A DNA stretch of 64,000 nt from CAWHYG01 sp963833505 (GCA_963833505.1 CAWHYG010000007.1:2046001-2110000), one strand, 5' to 3'. Shown: positions 26,642 to 35,915, numbered from the stretch's first letter. Made by a program: numbers and translations. Notes: a model not told the origin generated them from the sequence alone.

Positions 26642-27010
26642 CTATCTCGCCTCCAGCGCCACGCTCGCCGTGTGAGCGTTGAACTCCGGCGCGTACATGC
26701 ACTCGATCCGGGCCAGGCCGGACCGGAACGCGCCCCGGTGCGTCACGTGCGTCGACTACTCGAGCACGTACGTTCCCTTCGGCAGGTAGTCGATGTAGAA
26801 ATGGGTGGAGGCATCCCTGCGTGACCAGGTAAAAGGCCAGGCCGTCCCGATACCGGTATCCCGATTTCACGTCGTCCGGTTCGGTGCCGCTCGGACGTTC
26901 GTCCTTCAGGTGCACGTAGGCCATGTCGCGGTCCGCCCGGATCTCGAGCCGGGAGACCAGCTCGTCTCCGACCTGGACCGGACCGATCGCGCTGCCTGGA
27001 ACAGATGTTG
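26642..27010 (-). pseudogene. decayed C-terminal fragment of a bacterial alpha-2-macroglobulin
   Basis: Reading the minus strand gives VQVGDELVSRLEIRADRDMAYVHLKDERPSGTEP and SGYRYRDGLAFY, the conserved C-terminal domain of bacterial alpha-2-macroglobulins. Near 26818 an extra base shifts the frame; the next frame continues RDASTHFYIDYLPKGTYVLE, then an in-frame TAG replaces the usual Tyr, followed by STHVTHRGAF...IECMYAPEFNAHTA, the family's exact end. A TGA bounds the fragment near 27014, and nothing upstream encodes the rest of this normally 1500+ residue protease inhibitor. It therefore carries a truncation, a frameshift and a nonsense codon: a relic. Confidence 0.85.
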
Positions 27011-27205
27011 CGAGTTGGATTCAATAACGCGTTCGATGCCTGCCGGAGCCGGCTCGGAGCACGGCCATGGGCATTGGTTCCTGGCTCCCGGCCATCGCGG
27101 CTGCCGTTGGTGCCGGGCCTTGGTCGCGACCGGGTCAGCGCCGCGCCGGCCGTAAACTCCCCGGTTGATACCAAGCCGTCCTATCGCTTTACTCTCCGGA
27201 AAGCT

Positions 27206-27733
27206 TTGCATCCAAAACAATCGACAGACGGACGGCGCGCGCCAAGGCGTTCCCGGAGGCTGGAAGACGTCGGTCGGATCGTGAACTCGATCCGCCGGAT
27301 CCAGGGGGACCTCGACCGCTATTCCCGGAGGCTCAACCGGTCCTTCAAGATCACCGGGCCGCAGCTCGGCGTCATGCGCGTGGTTCACCATCTCCCCACC
27401 GTCACCATGGGACAGCTGAGCCGGCGCATGTACCTGCACATCAGCACCGTGTCCGGAATCGTGGACCGGCTCGAAGCCGGCGGCTACCTCCGCCGGCGGA
27501 GAAGCCCCCAGGATCGGCGGGTCGTCCATCTTCAACTCTCGGTCAAGGGGAAGCGCACCATCGCCAAGGCGCCTCCGTCGGGCCTCGGGCTGATGGTCCT
27601 GAACCTGGAGAAGCTGCCCGCGGCCGAGCTGGGCCGGATCAGCCGGGCCGTGCAGGCCCTGCTGCAACTGATGGATGTCGAGGCGCGCGCGGGCCGGGAC
27701 GCCGGCCTGGCGGACATCGAGTTCGATGAATGA
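27206..27733 (+). CDS. MarR-family transcriptional regulator of the efflux operon
   Basis: Winged-helix regulator. Helix-turn-helix and wing are visible in VTMGQLSRRMYLHISTVSGIVDRLEAGGYLRRRRSPQDRRVVHL, which is classic MarR. The start is uncertain: no ATG is available, and TTG 27206 gives 175 residues; the frame is open from 27005. A weak promoter-like pair (TTGATA 27165-27170, 18-bp spacer, TTACTC) lies just upstream. It is followed by EmrA-, EmrB- and TolC-type genes in the same direction, so it probably represses this pump operon and is released by drugs or phenolic compounds, as known for EmrR/MarR. Its 5' end lies next to the alpha-2-macroglobulin relic. Confidence 0.82.
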   Translation: MHPKQSTDGRRAPRRSRRLEDVGRIVNSIRRIQGDLDRYSRRLNRSFKITGPQLGVMRVVHHLPTVTMGQLSRRMYLHISTVSGIVDRLEAGGYLRRRRSPQDRRVVHLQLSVKGKRTIAKAPPSGLGLMVLNLEKLPAAELGRISRAVQALLQLMDVEARAGRDAGLADIEFDE

Positions 27734-27842
27734 AGCGGAGATGACGCAAACCGGCGCGGCTCGCCGGAACCCGTCCGCGGAGAGGGATTTCTAGGGGTCT
27801 TCGGGCCTGCTGGCATCTGACCAAAGAGGAATATCGATCGCC

Positions 27843-28748
27843 ATGAACGGCAACGTGTTCAAGAGACGGCGCTTCACGGTTCCCTTCTTCTTTCTCCTGC
27901 TTTGCGCCGGCCTGGTCTACGGCTACTGGACCCTCTTCCTGCGCGGCGCGGTCAGCACGGATGACGCCACCATCGACGGCGATCCGGTCTCGATCAGCTC
28001 GAAGATCCCCGGCCGGATCATCTCGCTGGCGTGCGCCGAAGGAGACAGCGTGAAGCAGGGCGAGAAGCTCGCGCAGATCGACGACAGCGATCTGCGCGCC
28101 CAGGAGGCCCAGGCCCAGGCGGCCCTCGAGCTGTCCCGCCAGTCGGTCACCCTGGCCGACGTCAACGTCAAGAAGGCCCAAGAGGATTTCGACCGCGCCG
28201 ACACGCAGTTCCACAGCGCGGTCGTTCCGCAGGAGCAATACGACCACGCGAAGAAGGCCCTCGAGCTGGCCCAGGCGCAGGCCAAGGTCTCGCAGGCGCA
28301 GGTGACCAGCGCCGGGGCCGAGCTCGAGGTGGTCCAGACCCAGCTCAAGAACACGGAGATCTGGGCGCCCGCTTCCGGGGTCGTGGCGCGGAAGTGGATC
28401 GTGCCCGGCGACGTTGTCGCGCCCGGCCAGCCCATCTACACGATCTACGACCTGCGTGATCTCTGGGTGACGGCCAACTTCGAGGAGACCAAGCTCTCCT
28501 CCATTCACGTGGGAGAATCGGCGGAGATCTCGGTCGACGCGCTCAGAGGACGGAAGCTCGGCGGCAGGGTGATCCTGATCGGCGCCGCGGCGGCGTCCGA
28601 GTTCTCGCTGATCCCTCCCAACAACGCTTCCGGCAACTTCACCAAGGTCACGCAGCGGGTGCCGATCCGGATCGGCCTGGACGATCCCGAGGGGCTTTGC
28701 CTGCTTCCGGGCATGTCGGTCGAAGTCAGGATCCTGGTCAAGAGGTAG
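27843..28748 (+). CDS. HlyD/EmrA-type membrane fusion protein
   Basis: 301-residue periplasmic adaptor. One N-terminal membrane helix (FTVPFFFLLLCAGLVYGYWTLF), then biotinyl-lipoyl half-motifs (ISSKIPGRIISLACAEGDSV, LAQIDDSDLRAQEAQAQ), a coiled-coil hairpin (residues ~85-165) and the second half-motif with beta-barrel (NTEIWAPASGVVARKWIVPGDVV, DLRDLWVTANFEETKL). This is the EmrA pattern. It links the EmrB-type transporter, whose start is 4 bp after this stop, to the TolC-type channel encoded next, forming a tripartite drug exporter across both membranes. Confidence 0.92.
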   Translation: MNGNVFKRRRFTVPFFFLLLCAGLVYGYWTLFLRGAVSTDDATIDGDPVSISSKIPGRIISLACAEGDSVKQGEKLAQIDDSDLRAQEAQAQAALELSRQSVTLADVNVKKAQEDFDRADTQFHSAVVPQEQYDHAKKALELAQAQAKVSQAQVTSAGAELEVVQTQLKNTEIWAPASGVVARKWIVPGDVVAPGQPIYTIYDLRDLWVTANFEETKLSSIHVGESAEISVDALRGRKLGGRVILIGAAAASEFSLIPPNNASGNFTKVTQRVPIRIGLDDPEGLCLLPGMSVEVRILVKR

Positions 28749-28752
28749 CCGC

Positions 28753-30390
28753 ATGCTCGCGTCGCGCTGGACAGGATTCCGGCGCGGGCTTGTACAGCAG
28801 TACCCCGCGCTCGACCCCACCAATCCCACCTACCGCTGGCTGGTGCTCGCGGGGGTGATGATTGCGACCTTCATGGCGGTCCTCGACGCCACGATCGTGA
28901 ACGTCGCCCTGCCCAAGCTGATGGCGACCTTCGGCGTCTCGGTCGACCGGGTCGACTGGGTGCTGACCGCCTACCTCCTGATCTTCGGAGTGGTGCTTCC
29001 CTCATCCGGCTGGTTCGCCGATCACATCGGCTACAAGAAGGTCTTCATCTCCGGGCTCATCCTCTTCGTGATCGGCTCGTTCCTCTGCAGCCTGGCCTGG
29101 AGCCTGAACATCCTCATCGCCTGCCGCATCGTCCAGGGCGCGGGCGCCGGGCTGCTCATGCCGGTCGGCATGGCCATCATCACGCATGAATTCCCGCCGG
29201 AGAAGAGAGGCATCGCTCTCGGTTTCTGGTCGATGGCCTCCTCCGCCTCCGTCTCGCTGGGACCGACCCTGGGCGGGTACTTGATCGATCACTATTCCTG
29301 GCACACCATCTTCGACGTGAACGTGCCGGTCGGGATCATCGGCCTGGTCGTGCTCCTCGTGGTTCTCAGGGAGTACAAGGCGGATTACACGCGTTCCTTC
29401 GACCTGGCCGGCTTCGTCTCGCTTACGATCTTCCTGACCGGACTGCTCCTGGCGCTGTCCAGCGGCAACTCCGCCTGGAACACCGGCGGGTGGACGTCCA
29501 CCTTCATCCTGACCTGTTTGGGCGCCTCCGCCCTGGGGTTGATCATCTTCCTGTTCACGGAGCTCGAGGTGGAGCATCCGATGATCGACCTGCGCCTGTT
29601 CGGCAATTTCAATTTCGGCATCAGCAATATCGCGATGTTCCTTTTCGGTCTCGGGATGTTCGGCAGCACCTTCCTGATCCCGATCTACCTCCAGAACCTG
29701 CTGAATTACACGCCGTTCCAGGCCGGGCTGGTCTTTCTGCCGGTGGGACTTCTCCAGGGTCTGTCCGCGCCTCTGGCCGGCATCTACACCGACAAGCGCA
29801 ATCCCAAGGTTCCCCTGATCCTGGGCGTGTTGATCATGGCCGTGACCTTCTATCAGTTCTCCTTCCTGTCGGCCTTCTCGGAACACCGCCAGATCATGGT
29901 GCCGCTTTACCTGCGGGGCCTGGCCATGGGCATCCTCTTCCCGCCTCTGACCACCCTGGCCATCTCCGAAATCCAGAACCGGCGGATGGCCCAGGCCTCG
30001 GCCATGATCAACGTCGTCCGGCAGATCGGAGGCAGCGTCGGCGTGGCGCTCTTCGGTTCCATCCTCATTCGCCGCACGACCTTTCACACGACCATGTACG
30101 GGCAGCAGGTCGGCATTCACTTGGGCGCGGTGCAGGAGGCGTTGATGCGGATTGAGCGGTTCGCCACGGGCGCCACCGGCGCCGTCGGCTCGGTGGCCCG
30201 ATCCCAGGCCCAGGTCCTGCTCGGCACGTTCGTGGGCCAGCAGGCCTTTGTTGCGGCGGTGGATGACGTTTTCCGGGTGGTCGGCATCATCCTCCTCCTC
30301 TGTGTCATTCCGATCAGCTTTCTACGGTCGCACCGCAAGCATGGGGATGCGCCTCCCGGCGCCCCGGCGCATTCCGCGGGAAAGGACTAG
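28753..30390 (+). CDS. DHA2-family MFS multidrug transporter (EmrB-type)
   Basis: 545 residues with 14 predicted membrane helices, the DHA2 arrangement. Motifs: MAVLDATIVNVALPKLMATFGVS (helix 1, motif D1), FADHIGYKKVFISGLI (motif A), RIVQGAGAGLLMPVGMAII (motif B), LGPTLGGYLIDHYSW (motif C). Drives proton-coupled export of hydrophobic compounds through the EmrA adaptor and TolC channel encoded on either side. The C-terminal extension (after SFLRSHRKHG) is short and Ala/Gly/Pro-rich. Confidence 0.94.
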   Translation: MLASRWTGFRRGLVQQYPALDPTNPTYRWLVLAGVMIATFMAVLDATIVNVALPKLMATFGVSVDRVDWVLTAYLLIFGVVLPSSGWFADHIGYKKVFISGLILFVIGSFLCSLAWSLNILIACRIVQGAGAGLLMPVGMAIITHEFPPEKRGIALGFWSMASSASVSLGPTLGGYLIDHYSWHTIFDVNVPVGIIGLVVLLVVLREYKADYTRSFDLAGFVSLTIFLTGLLLALSSGNSAWNTGGWTSTFILTCLGASALGLIIFLFTELEVEHPMIDLRLFGNFNFGISNIAMFLFGLGMFGSTFLIPIYLQNLLNYTPFQAGLVFLPVGLLQGLSAPLAGIYTDKRNPKVPLILGVLIMAVTFYQFSFLSAFSEHRQIMVPLYLRGLAMGILFPPLTTLAISEIQNRRMAQASAMINVVRQIGGSVGVALFGSILIRRTTFHTTMYGQQVGIHLGAVQEALMRIERFATGATGAVGSVARSQAQVLLGTFVGQQAFVAAVDDVFRVVGIILLLCVIPISFLRSHRKHGDAPPGAPAHSAGKD

Positions 30391-30395
30391 TTTCC

Positions 30396-31907
30396 ATGGG
30401 ATCCAAGAACTGTGGCGGATCGTCCGGCGGGAAACGGCCCGGGCCGGCGTCATCCGGCACTCCGCGGAGCGGCGTGCGGCGCAATTCGACATCCTCAGCC
30501 GCTCGATGCGACGGAGGACCGGGCAGACCGGCGTTGATGGCCACGCGGGGGCGAGGCGGATGCCATGGCTGGAGTTGGAAAGCCTTCGCCGCGATGGCGC
30601 TCTCGCTCTTGGTGTTCAGCGGGGCGCTCGGCCAGTCCGCGCCCGCGCCCGGGAATTCCGCTTCGGCGGCGCCCGGCGACTCATTGACCCTTTCGGACGC
30701 AGTGCGGGCGGCCGTGGCGAACCATCCCTCGGTGCAGCAGGCGGTCGAGGCGGTCCAGACGGCCGAGGCGCAGGTCGCCGTCGCCCAAAGCGCCACCGGT
30801 CCCGAGCTCTCCGGAGCCGCCACTTATACGCGGCTGGATCCGGTGTCCGTCTTCGCGCTTCCCGGCGGAATCTCCGAGGAGCTCTACCCCGCCAACAACT
30901 ATGACATTCATCTGGAAGCCTCCAAACGGCTCTACGATTTCGGGCGCACCGCCGCCACGATCCGTATCTCCGAGGCCGGGTTGGCCTCCGCCCGCGACAA
31001 CGTCGAGATGGCCCGCTGGAATCTGGCCTACATGACCTCGTCCACGTTCAACCTGATCCTGATCCTCCGCCGGAACCTGACCGTGCTGGATGAGCAGATC
31101 AGCACCCTGGACGAGCATTTGCGCATCAGCGAGAAGCGGCTCGAGACCGGAAGCGCGACCAAGCTCGATGTCCTAACCACCCAGGTCCGGGTGGCCTCGG
31201 CCCAGAGCAGCCGCGTGGACGAAGCCCGAGCTTTGGCCTTTCAGGAAATCATCATGCGCTCCCTTCTGGGATATCCACAGGACCGGCCGTTGCCGCTCAA
31301 GGGAGAGTTCTCCGTGTCCCCGGCCCGGTTTGATCTGGATTCGCTTCTCACCGCGGCCGGGAATGCGCGGCCCGAGCTGAAGGAGGCCCGGGACGCGGAA
31401 AACAGCGCGACTTTGGCGGCGCGCCTGGCCGGGTTGGGCGAGAAGCCGACCGTCGGCCTTGGTGTGACGTCCGGTTTCAAGAACGGGTTCTTCCCGAACC
31501 TCGACCAATGGCGCCTCAACCTGGTGGCCGTTCTGGCCGTCGAGGTTCCGATCTTTGACGGTCACCGGACCCTCCATCAGGAGGATGCGGCTCAGGCCGT
31601 CTTGCGGACCGCCCGGGCTCACACCAACGACCTCCTCCGGCGCGTGGCGGCCGAGGTCGAGCAGGCGGTCGCGGGCGCGAAGGCCAGCTACGAAAAGTTG
31701 AACGATGCGCAGGTGGAGGTCTCGCGGGCGGAAGAGGCGGTGTCCATGGCCAAGACGCAGTACATGGCCGGCGTGGTCACGAATCTGGATCTGTTGGACG
31801 CCGAGACCTCGCTGTCGGAAGCCCGGCTGCTTCTCCTCCGGTCGCAGTACGAAACCGTGCAAAGCCTGGACGCCCTGGACAAGGCGACCGGGAAGAAGAT
31901 CTGGTAG
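30396..31907 (+). CDS. TolC-family outer-membrane efflux channel
   Basis: 503 residues from ATG 30396, 5 bp after the EmrB stop with AAAGGA at good spacing. The signal sequence (AFAAMALSLLVFSGALGQS) starts only at about residue 60, so a later start such as ATG 30537 is also plausible. TolC features: LTLSDAVRAAVANHPSV, RLYDFGRTAATIRISEAGL, LDVLTTQVRVASAQS, LAVEVPIFDGHR, and the second repeat's VVTNLDLLDAETSLSEARL. Two structural repeats of the family are present. It completes the MarR-EmrA-EmrB-TolC operon. Confidence 0.9.
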   Translation: MGSKNCGGSSGGKRPGPASSGTPRSGVRRNSTSSAARCDGGPGRPALMATRGRGGCHGWSWKAFAAMALSLLVFSGALGQSAPAPGNSASAAPGDSLTLSDAVRAAVANHPSVQQAVEAVQTAEAQVAVAQSATGPELSGAATYTRLDPVSVFALPGGISEELYPANNYDIHLEASKRLYDFGRTAATIRISEAGLASARDNVEMARWNLAYMTSSTFNLILILRRNLTVLDEQISTLDEHLRISEKRLETGSATKLDVLTTQVRVASAQSSRVDEARALAFQEIIMRSLLGYPQDRPLPLKGEFSVSPARFDLDSLLTAAGNARPELKEARDAENSATLAARLAGLGEKPTVGLGVTSGFKNGFFPNLDQWRLNLVAVLAVEVPIFDGHRTLHQEDAAQAVLRTARAHTNDLLRRVAAEVEQAVAGAKASYEKLNDAQVEVSRAEEAVSMAKTQYMAGVVTNLDLLDAETSLSEARLLLLRSQYETVQSLDALDKATGKKIW

Positions 31908-32105
31908 CGCCTCGGGGCCGTGACCGATCCGAAGCGCCGGGTCGTGAGCTGATCCGCCCCCTGTCCATGCATCCGGCCGAAGGCCTCTTGCCGCGCCAGG
32001 TCCTCCTCGGTACACTAGGGACTCCCACCGGCGATCCATTCATGTCAACTGGGCGGAGGAGGAGGCAGGCGTGGGCGGCACGGGATTTCCATCTCGAGGG
32101 GATGG

Positions 32106-35093
32106 ATGAACACCAGGGGATTCGGCGTCGTTTTCCTGTCTCTGGCCCTTTCCGGAATCGGGTCTCTGGCTCTTCCCGGCAGCGCCGGAGCCATCACGCC
32201 CGGACCGAACGCGGGCGGAACGCTGATCGTCCATAATCCCTCGCTGGCCTACACCAACTCGACCAGCTACTGCGGTGTTTCCCCTCTCTCCGCGTGCACG
32301 TCCGCCAACGGGGAGCTGGACGGATCGGGTCCCAGCGCCGTCATGATCTGGAAGGTCTATGCCGCCTTCGTGACCGGGAGCTCGCCGCGGCTCAAGGGCG
32401 TTTCGTTCGGAATCACCTACCACAACGTGACGGTCCCGCCCTCGACGCAACAGCCGGGTTTCTGGTGGGGCAAATGCGCGGACCAGGAGTTCCCGGACGC
32501 AACCTGGCCGGTCTCCGGCACGGGCAACGCCTTGGTCTGGAACTCTCTCCAGACCTCCGTAATGGTCGAGTGCTACTGGTTCGCCGGTTACGTCAACGCC
32601 GCCACCGGATCCTTCGCGGTCGGCCCGAACGCGACCCTGGGGGGATACTTCACCGACGACAGCCTGCCTCCGAATCTCGATCCCATCTACGCCTACGGCG
32701 TTCTGGGATTCAACCAGCCCGGATCGGTCCCGTGCCCGGCCCGGATCGGCGCGTGCTGTTTCAGCGACGGCACCTGCGTCCTTTACACGCTGGACGACTG
32801 CGCCGCTCACAACGGCACGTATCTGGGCAACGGAACCGTCTGCGTTCCGAATTCGTGCCCGCAGCCGGGAGCTTGCTGCGCCCCCAACGGGACCTGCACC
32901 GTCACGCTCAAGTCGGGTTGTACAGCGCCCAACGTCTGGCAGGGCGCCAATACCACCTGCCGGCCCAATCCGTGTCCGCAGCCCGGGGCTTGCTGCGCTT
33001 CGGATGGAACCTGCACCGTGACGCTTCAAGCGAACTGCTCGGGCGTCTGGCTCGCGCCGAACACGGTCTGCAATCCCAATCCGTGCCCGCAGCCGGTGCG
33101 CGCCTGCTGCCTGCCCGATGGCTCCTGTACCATCCTGGCGGAAAGCGTCTGTCTGCTTCGCGGCGGGGTCTGGGAGAATCAGGAGATCTCCTGCCAGCCG
33201 AATCCATGCCCAGAGCCCGGCGCCTGTTGCGCGGCGGACGGCTCCTGCCAGCTTCTTTTGCAGACCGCGTGCAACGGCACCTGGGAGGGACCGAACACCT
33301 CCTGCAGTCCCAATCCCTGCGCGCAGCCGAACGGCGCGTGCTGCTTCCATGACGGAAGTTGCACGATCCTGACACCAGTGCCCTGCCAGCAGCAGAACGG
33401 CATCTGGCAGGGAGTGAACTCCGTCTGTGAGCCCAATCCCTGTCCGCAGCCGACCGGAGCCTGCTGTGCGCCGGATGGAACCTGCGCGTTGACCACGCAG
33501 GCCCAGTGCGCCGACCCCGACGTCTGGAAGGGCATGGACGTCCCGTGCGGTCCGAATCCCTGCCCGCAACCCAGTGGAGCCTGCTGCCTCGCGGACGGCA
33601 CCTGCCAGTTCCTGACCCGGGCCGCGTGCCTGCAGCTCAGCGGCGTGTGGCACGGCATGGGCAGCGTCTGCACCGTGAACCTGTGCCCGCAACCGACCGG
33701 CGCCTGCTGCTTCCATGATGGGTCCTGCCAGGTGCTCGACCAGGCCACGTGCCAGACCCAGGGAGCGTCCTGGCAGGGCGTGAGCACGTCATGCAGCCCG
33801 AACTCCTGCGCCCAGCCGAGCGGCGCCTGTTGCGCGGCGACCGGTATCTGCCAGGTCCTCACCCAGGCGGCCTGCCTGCAGCAAAGCGGCGTCTGGCAGG
33901 GAATCGACGCTCCGTGCAGTCCGAACCCATGCCCGATGCCCACCGGCGCCTGCTGCGCCGCGGACGGGTCCTGCCAGGTCGCCACCCAGGCCGTCTGCGA
34001 TCAGCAGAACCGGGTGTGGCTGGGCCCGAGCTCGGCTTGCGGTCCGAACCCGTGCAACCAGCCGCTCGGCACCTGCTGCGCGCATGATGGGTCCTGCCAG
34101 GTCACGACGTCCTCGATCTGCCAGCAGGCCGGCGGCTCCTACCTCGGCAACGGCTCGACCTGCAACCCGAATCCCTGTCCTCAACCGTCCGGAGCCTGCT
34201 GCTTCTCGGATGGCTCCTGTCGCCTGCTGACCCAGAGCGCCTGCCTGGACCAGCACGGCTCGTGGCAGGGCATGGATCGACTCTGCGATCCCAACCCGTG
34301 CGCGCAACCGCAAGGAGCCTGCTGTTTCCAGAACGGCCAATGCCAGGTCACGGAAGCGGCCGCCTGCCAGGCGCAAAGCGGAGCCTGGCAGGGCGCCGGG
34401 ACGGTGTGCGCGCCGAACCCTTGCCCGCATCCGACCGGAGCCTGTTGCGACCCGACTGGAACCTGCCAGATCCTCACCAGCGACGCCTGCCAGGCGCAGA
34501 GCGGTCAGTGGCAGGGGATGATGACCGTCTGCGCTCCCGATCCGTGTCCTCTGCCGGCGGGAGCCTGCTGCTATCACGACGGTCATTGCTCCGTGACCAC
34601 GCAAACCCAGTGTGCAACCCCGGGGATCTGGGCCGGCGCGGGCACGGTGTGCAACCCGAATCCGTGTCCGCAGCCGGGCGGAGCCTGCTGCGACCATAAC
34701 GGCGACTGCCAGGTCGTGACCCTGGCCGCCTGCCAGCAGCAAAGCGAAATCTGGGAAGGCGCGGATACCGTGTGTGATCCGAACCCATGTCCCATGCCTT
34801 CCGGAGCCTGCTGTCGCTTGAACGGAACCTGCGCCATCACGATCCAGTCGGTTTGCGCCCTGGAGAACGGGAATTGGCATGGCGATTGGGGTTCCTGCGA
34901 TCCCGTGCCCTGCCCGCAGCCGGCGACGGGCGCGTGCTGCCGCGGCGGAGTCTGCCAGGTCCAGGACCAGCCCGACTGCGACAACTCGGGGGGCCTGTTC
35001 CAGGGATTGGGCTCCGTTTGCCAGCCGAACCCCTGCTCGAACACCCCGACGCTCAAGTCCACCTGGGGGCAGGTCAAGGCGCGGTTCCGCTGA
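32106..35093 (+). CDS. secreted protein with 19 six-cysteine 40-residue repeats
   Basis: 995 residues. Signal peptide (VVFLSLALSGIGSLALPGSAGA), a ~180-residue N-terminal beta domain (SSPRLKGVSFGITYHNVT, FWWGKCADQEFPD), then 19 tandem repeats of ~40 residues from about residue 216 to the end. Each repeat follows GACCxxDGxCxxxTxxxC, a W-x-G core, then CxPNPCPQP, with six cysteines probably paired in disulfides. Similar GACC..DG.C repeats occur in secreted proteins of Planctomycetes and related lineages; function unknown, perhaps a rigid surface stalk. Repeats differ at many positions, so the array is old. The ending CSNTPTLKSTWGQVKARFR may be a C-terminal tail signal. Confidence 0.85.
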   Translation: MNTRGFGVVFLSLALSGIGSLALPGSAGAITPGPNAGGTLIVHNPSLAYTNSTSYCGVSPLSACTSANGELDGSGPSAVMIWKVYAAFVTGSSPRLKGVSFGITYHNVTVPPSTQQPGFWWGKCADQEFPDATWPVSGTGNALVWNSLQTSVMVECYWFAGYVNAATGSFAVGPNATLGGYFTDDSLPPNLDPIYAYGVLGFNQPGSVPCPARIGACCFSDGTCVLYTLDDCAAHNGTYLGNGTVCVPNSCPQPGACCAPNGTCTVTLKSGCTAPNVWQGANTTCRPNPCPQPGACCASDGTCTVTLQANCSGVWLAPNTVCNPNPCPQPVRACCLPDGSCTILAESVCLLRGGVWENQEISCQPNPCPEPGACCAADGSCQLLLQTACNGTWEGPNTSCSPNPCAQPNGACCFHDGSCTILTPVPCQQQNGIWQGVNSVCEPNPCPQPTGACCAPDGTCALTTQAQCADPDVWKGMDVPCGPNPCPQPSGACCLADGTCQFLTRAACLQLSGVWHGMGSVCTVNLCPQPTGACCFHDGSCQVLDQATCQTQGASWQGVSTSCSPNSCAQPSGACCAATGICQVLTQAACLQQSGVWQGIDAPCSPNPCPMPTGACCAADGSCQVATQAVCDQQNRVWLGPSSACGPNPCNQPLGTCCAHDGSCQVTTSSICQQAGGSYLGNGSTCNPNPCPQPSGACCFSDGSCRLLTQSACLDQHGSWQGMDRLCDPNPCAQPQGACCFQNGQCQVTEAAACQAQSGAWQGAGTVCAPNPCPHPTGACCDPTGTCQILTSDACQAQSGQWQGMMTVCAPDPCPLPAGACCYHDGHCSVTTQTQCATPGIWAGAGTVCNPNPCPQPGGACCDHNGDCQVVTLAACQQQSEIWEGADTVCDPNPCPMPSGACCRLNGTCAITIQSVCALENGNWHGDWGSCDPVPCPQPATGACCRGGVCQVQDQPDCDNSGGLFQGLGSVCQPNPCSNTPTLKSTWGQVKARFR
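32740..35060 (+). repeat. 19-copy, ~120-bp tandem repeat array (coding)
   Basis: Each ~111-126-bp unit encodes one six-Cys repeat, with GCCTGCTG (ACC) and CCGAATCCCTGCCCGCAG-like ends recurring. Lengths vary by whole codons only. Confidence 0.85.
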
Positions 35094-35130
35094 GCTTCCC
35101 GAGGTCCGGCCGACTGAGCGGCGCAGACCT

Positions 35131-35219
35131 GGGGCGAGTGTTGCCGGGCGACCATGGCTCTCCAGTCGGGGCGAGTGTTGTCGGACGGCCATGGGGCTGA
35201 AGCCGGGCGGATCTTGCCG
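35131..35219. repeat. three degenerate 37-bp repeats upstream of FKBP gene
   Basis: Units at about 35131, 35168 and 35205 each contain GGGGCGAGTGTTGCCGG-like sequence followed by GACCATGG/GGCCATGG. Each copy offers a TTGCCG/TTGTCG hexamer; the last one forms the -35 box of the predicted FKBP promoter. Confidence 0.65.
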
Positions 35220-35243
35220 GATGACCCGAGGGCCGGGTAGCAT
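35214..35243 (+). promoter_or_regulatory. predicted promoter of FKBP lipoprotein gene
   Basis: -35 TTGCCG (35214-35219), 18-bp spacer, -10 TAGCAT (35238-35243), 70 bp before the start codon. The -35 lies inside the last 37-bp repeat. Confidence 0.45.
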
Positions 35244-35312
35244 ACGGTGGCATTGGCGGCAACAGGGTCCTCCAGTCCGGCGGACCCGATCGTCTGGAAG
35301 GAGGATTTCGAG

Positions 35313-35915
35313 GTGAAGACGACTTGCCTTGTCTGTCTGGCGTCTCTCCTGCTCGTGGCGGGATGCGCCAAGAAGGGATCCAATCAAGAATCGACCGAGA
35401 CGGCCGGACAGTCGGCGGTCTCCCAGCAATCCGCGCAGGGCGGCGGGCAGGGCTCGGCTGCGCAGACCGGGACCGGGCAATCCGGCGATAACTCGGGAGC
35501 CCCTGCGACGGCCTCGCCGCCGCCCGCTCCACCGAGCGCCGCGCCGGGGCAGATCCCGGCAACGGACAAGAAGCCGGTCAAGACTCCCTCGGGATTGCAA
35601 TACGTGGATCTGGTCGTGGGAACCGGGGCGTCCCCCCAGCAGGGTCAGAACGTCACCGTCCATTACACCGGTTGGCTCACCAACGGCAAGAAGTTCGATT
35701 CGAGCCTGGATCGCGGGCAGCCCTTTACGTTCCAGATCGGCGAGGGCCAGGTGATCAAAGGCTGGGACGAAGGGGTCATGACCATGAAGGTCGGCGGCAA
35801 GCGGAAGCTCATCATCCCGCCGAACCTGGCCTACGGAAGCCGCGATGTGGGCAACGGGCTCATTCCGGCGAATTCGACTTTGATCTTCGAGGTGGAGTTG
35901 CTCGGGGCGAAGTGA
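35313..35915 (+). CDS. FKBP-type peptidyl-prolyl isomerase lipoprotein
   Basis: 200 residues. GTG 35313 has a perfect GGAAGGAGG site and gives a lipoprotein signal (LVCLASLLLVAGC, Cys +1). A Gln/Ser/Gly/Pro-rich linker of ~65 residues is followed by a full FKBP domain: LQYVDLVVGTGASPQQG, VTVHYTGWLTNGKKFDSSLD, FQIGEGQVIKGWDEGVMTMKVGGKRKLIIPPNLAYG and FEVELL. The active-site aromatic and Asp residues (HYTGW, FDSS, IKGWDE) are kept, so it should catalyse proline isomerisation. Likely tethered in the periplasm as a folding helper. The downstream gene on the minus strand is convergent. Confidence 0.92.
   Translation: MKTTCLVCLASLLLVAGCAKKGSNQESTETAGQSAVSQQSAQGGGQGSAAQTGTGQSGDNSGAPATASPPPAPPSAAPGQIPATDKKPVKTPSGLQYVDLVVGTGASPQQGQNVTVHYTGWLTNGKKFDSSLDRGQPFTFQIGEGQVIKGWDEGVMTMKVGGKRKLIIPPNLAYGSRDVGNGLIPANSTLIFEVELLGAK

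Noticed and set aside
32740..35060. Repeat array as a CRISPR
   Set aside because: Units are coding, of 111-126 bp, and lack identical short repeats with unique spacers.
33789..35663. Minus-strand 624-codon frame under the Cys-rich repeats
   Set aside because: Mirrors the repeat periodicity of the plus-strand gene and has no domain of its own.
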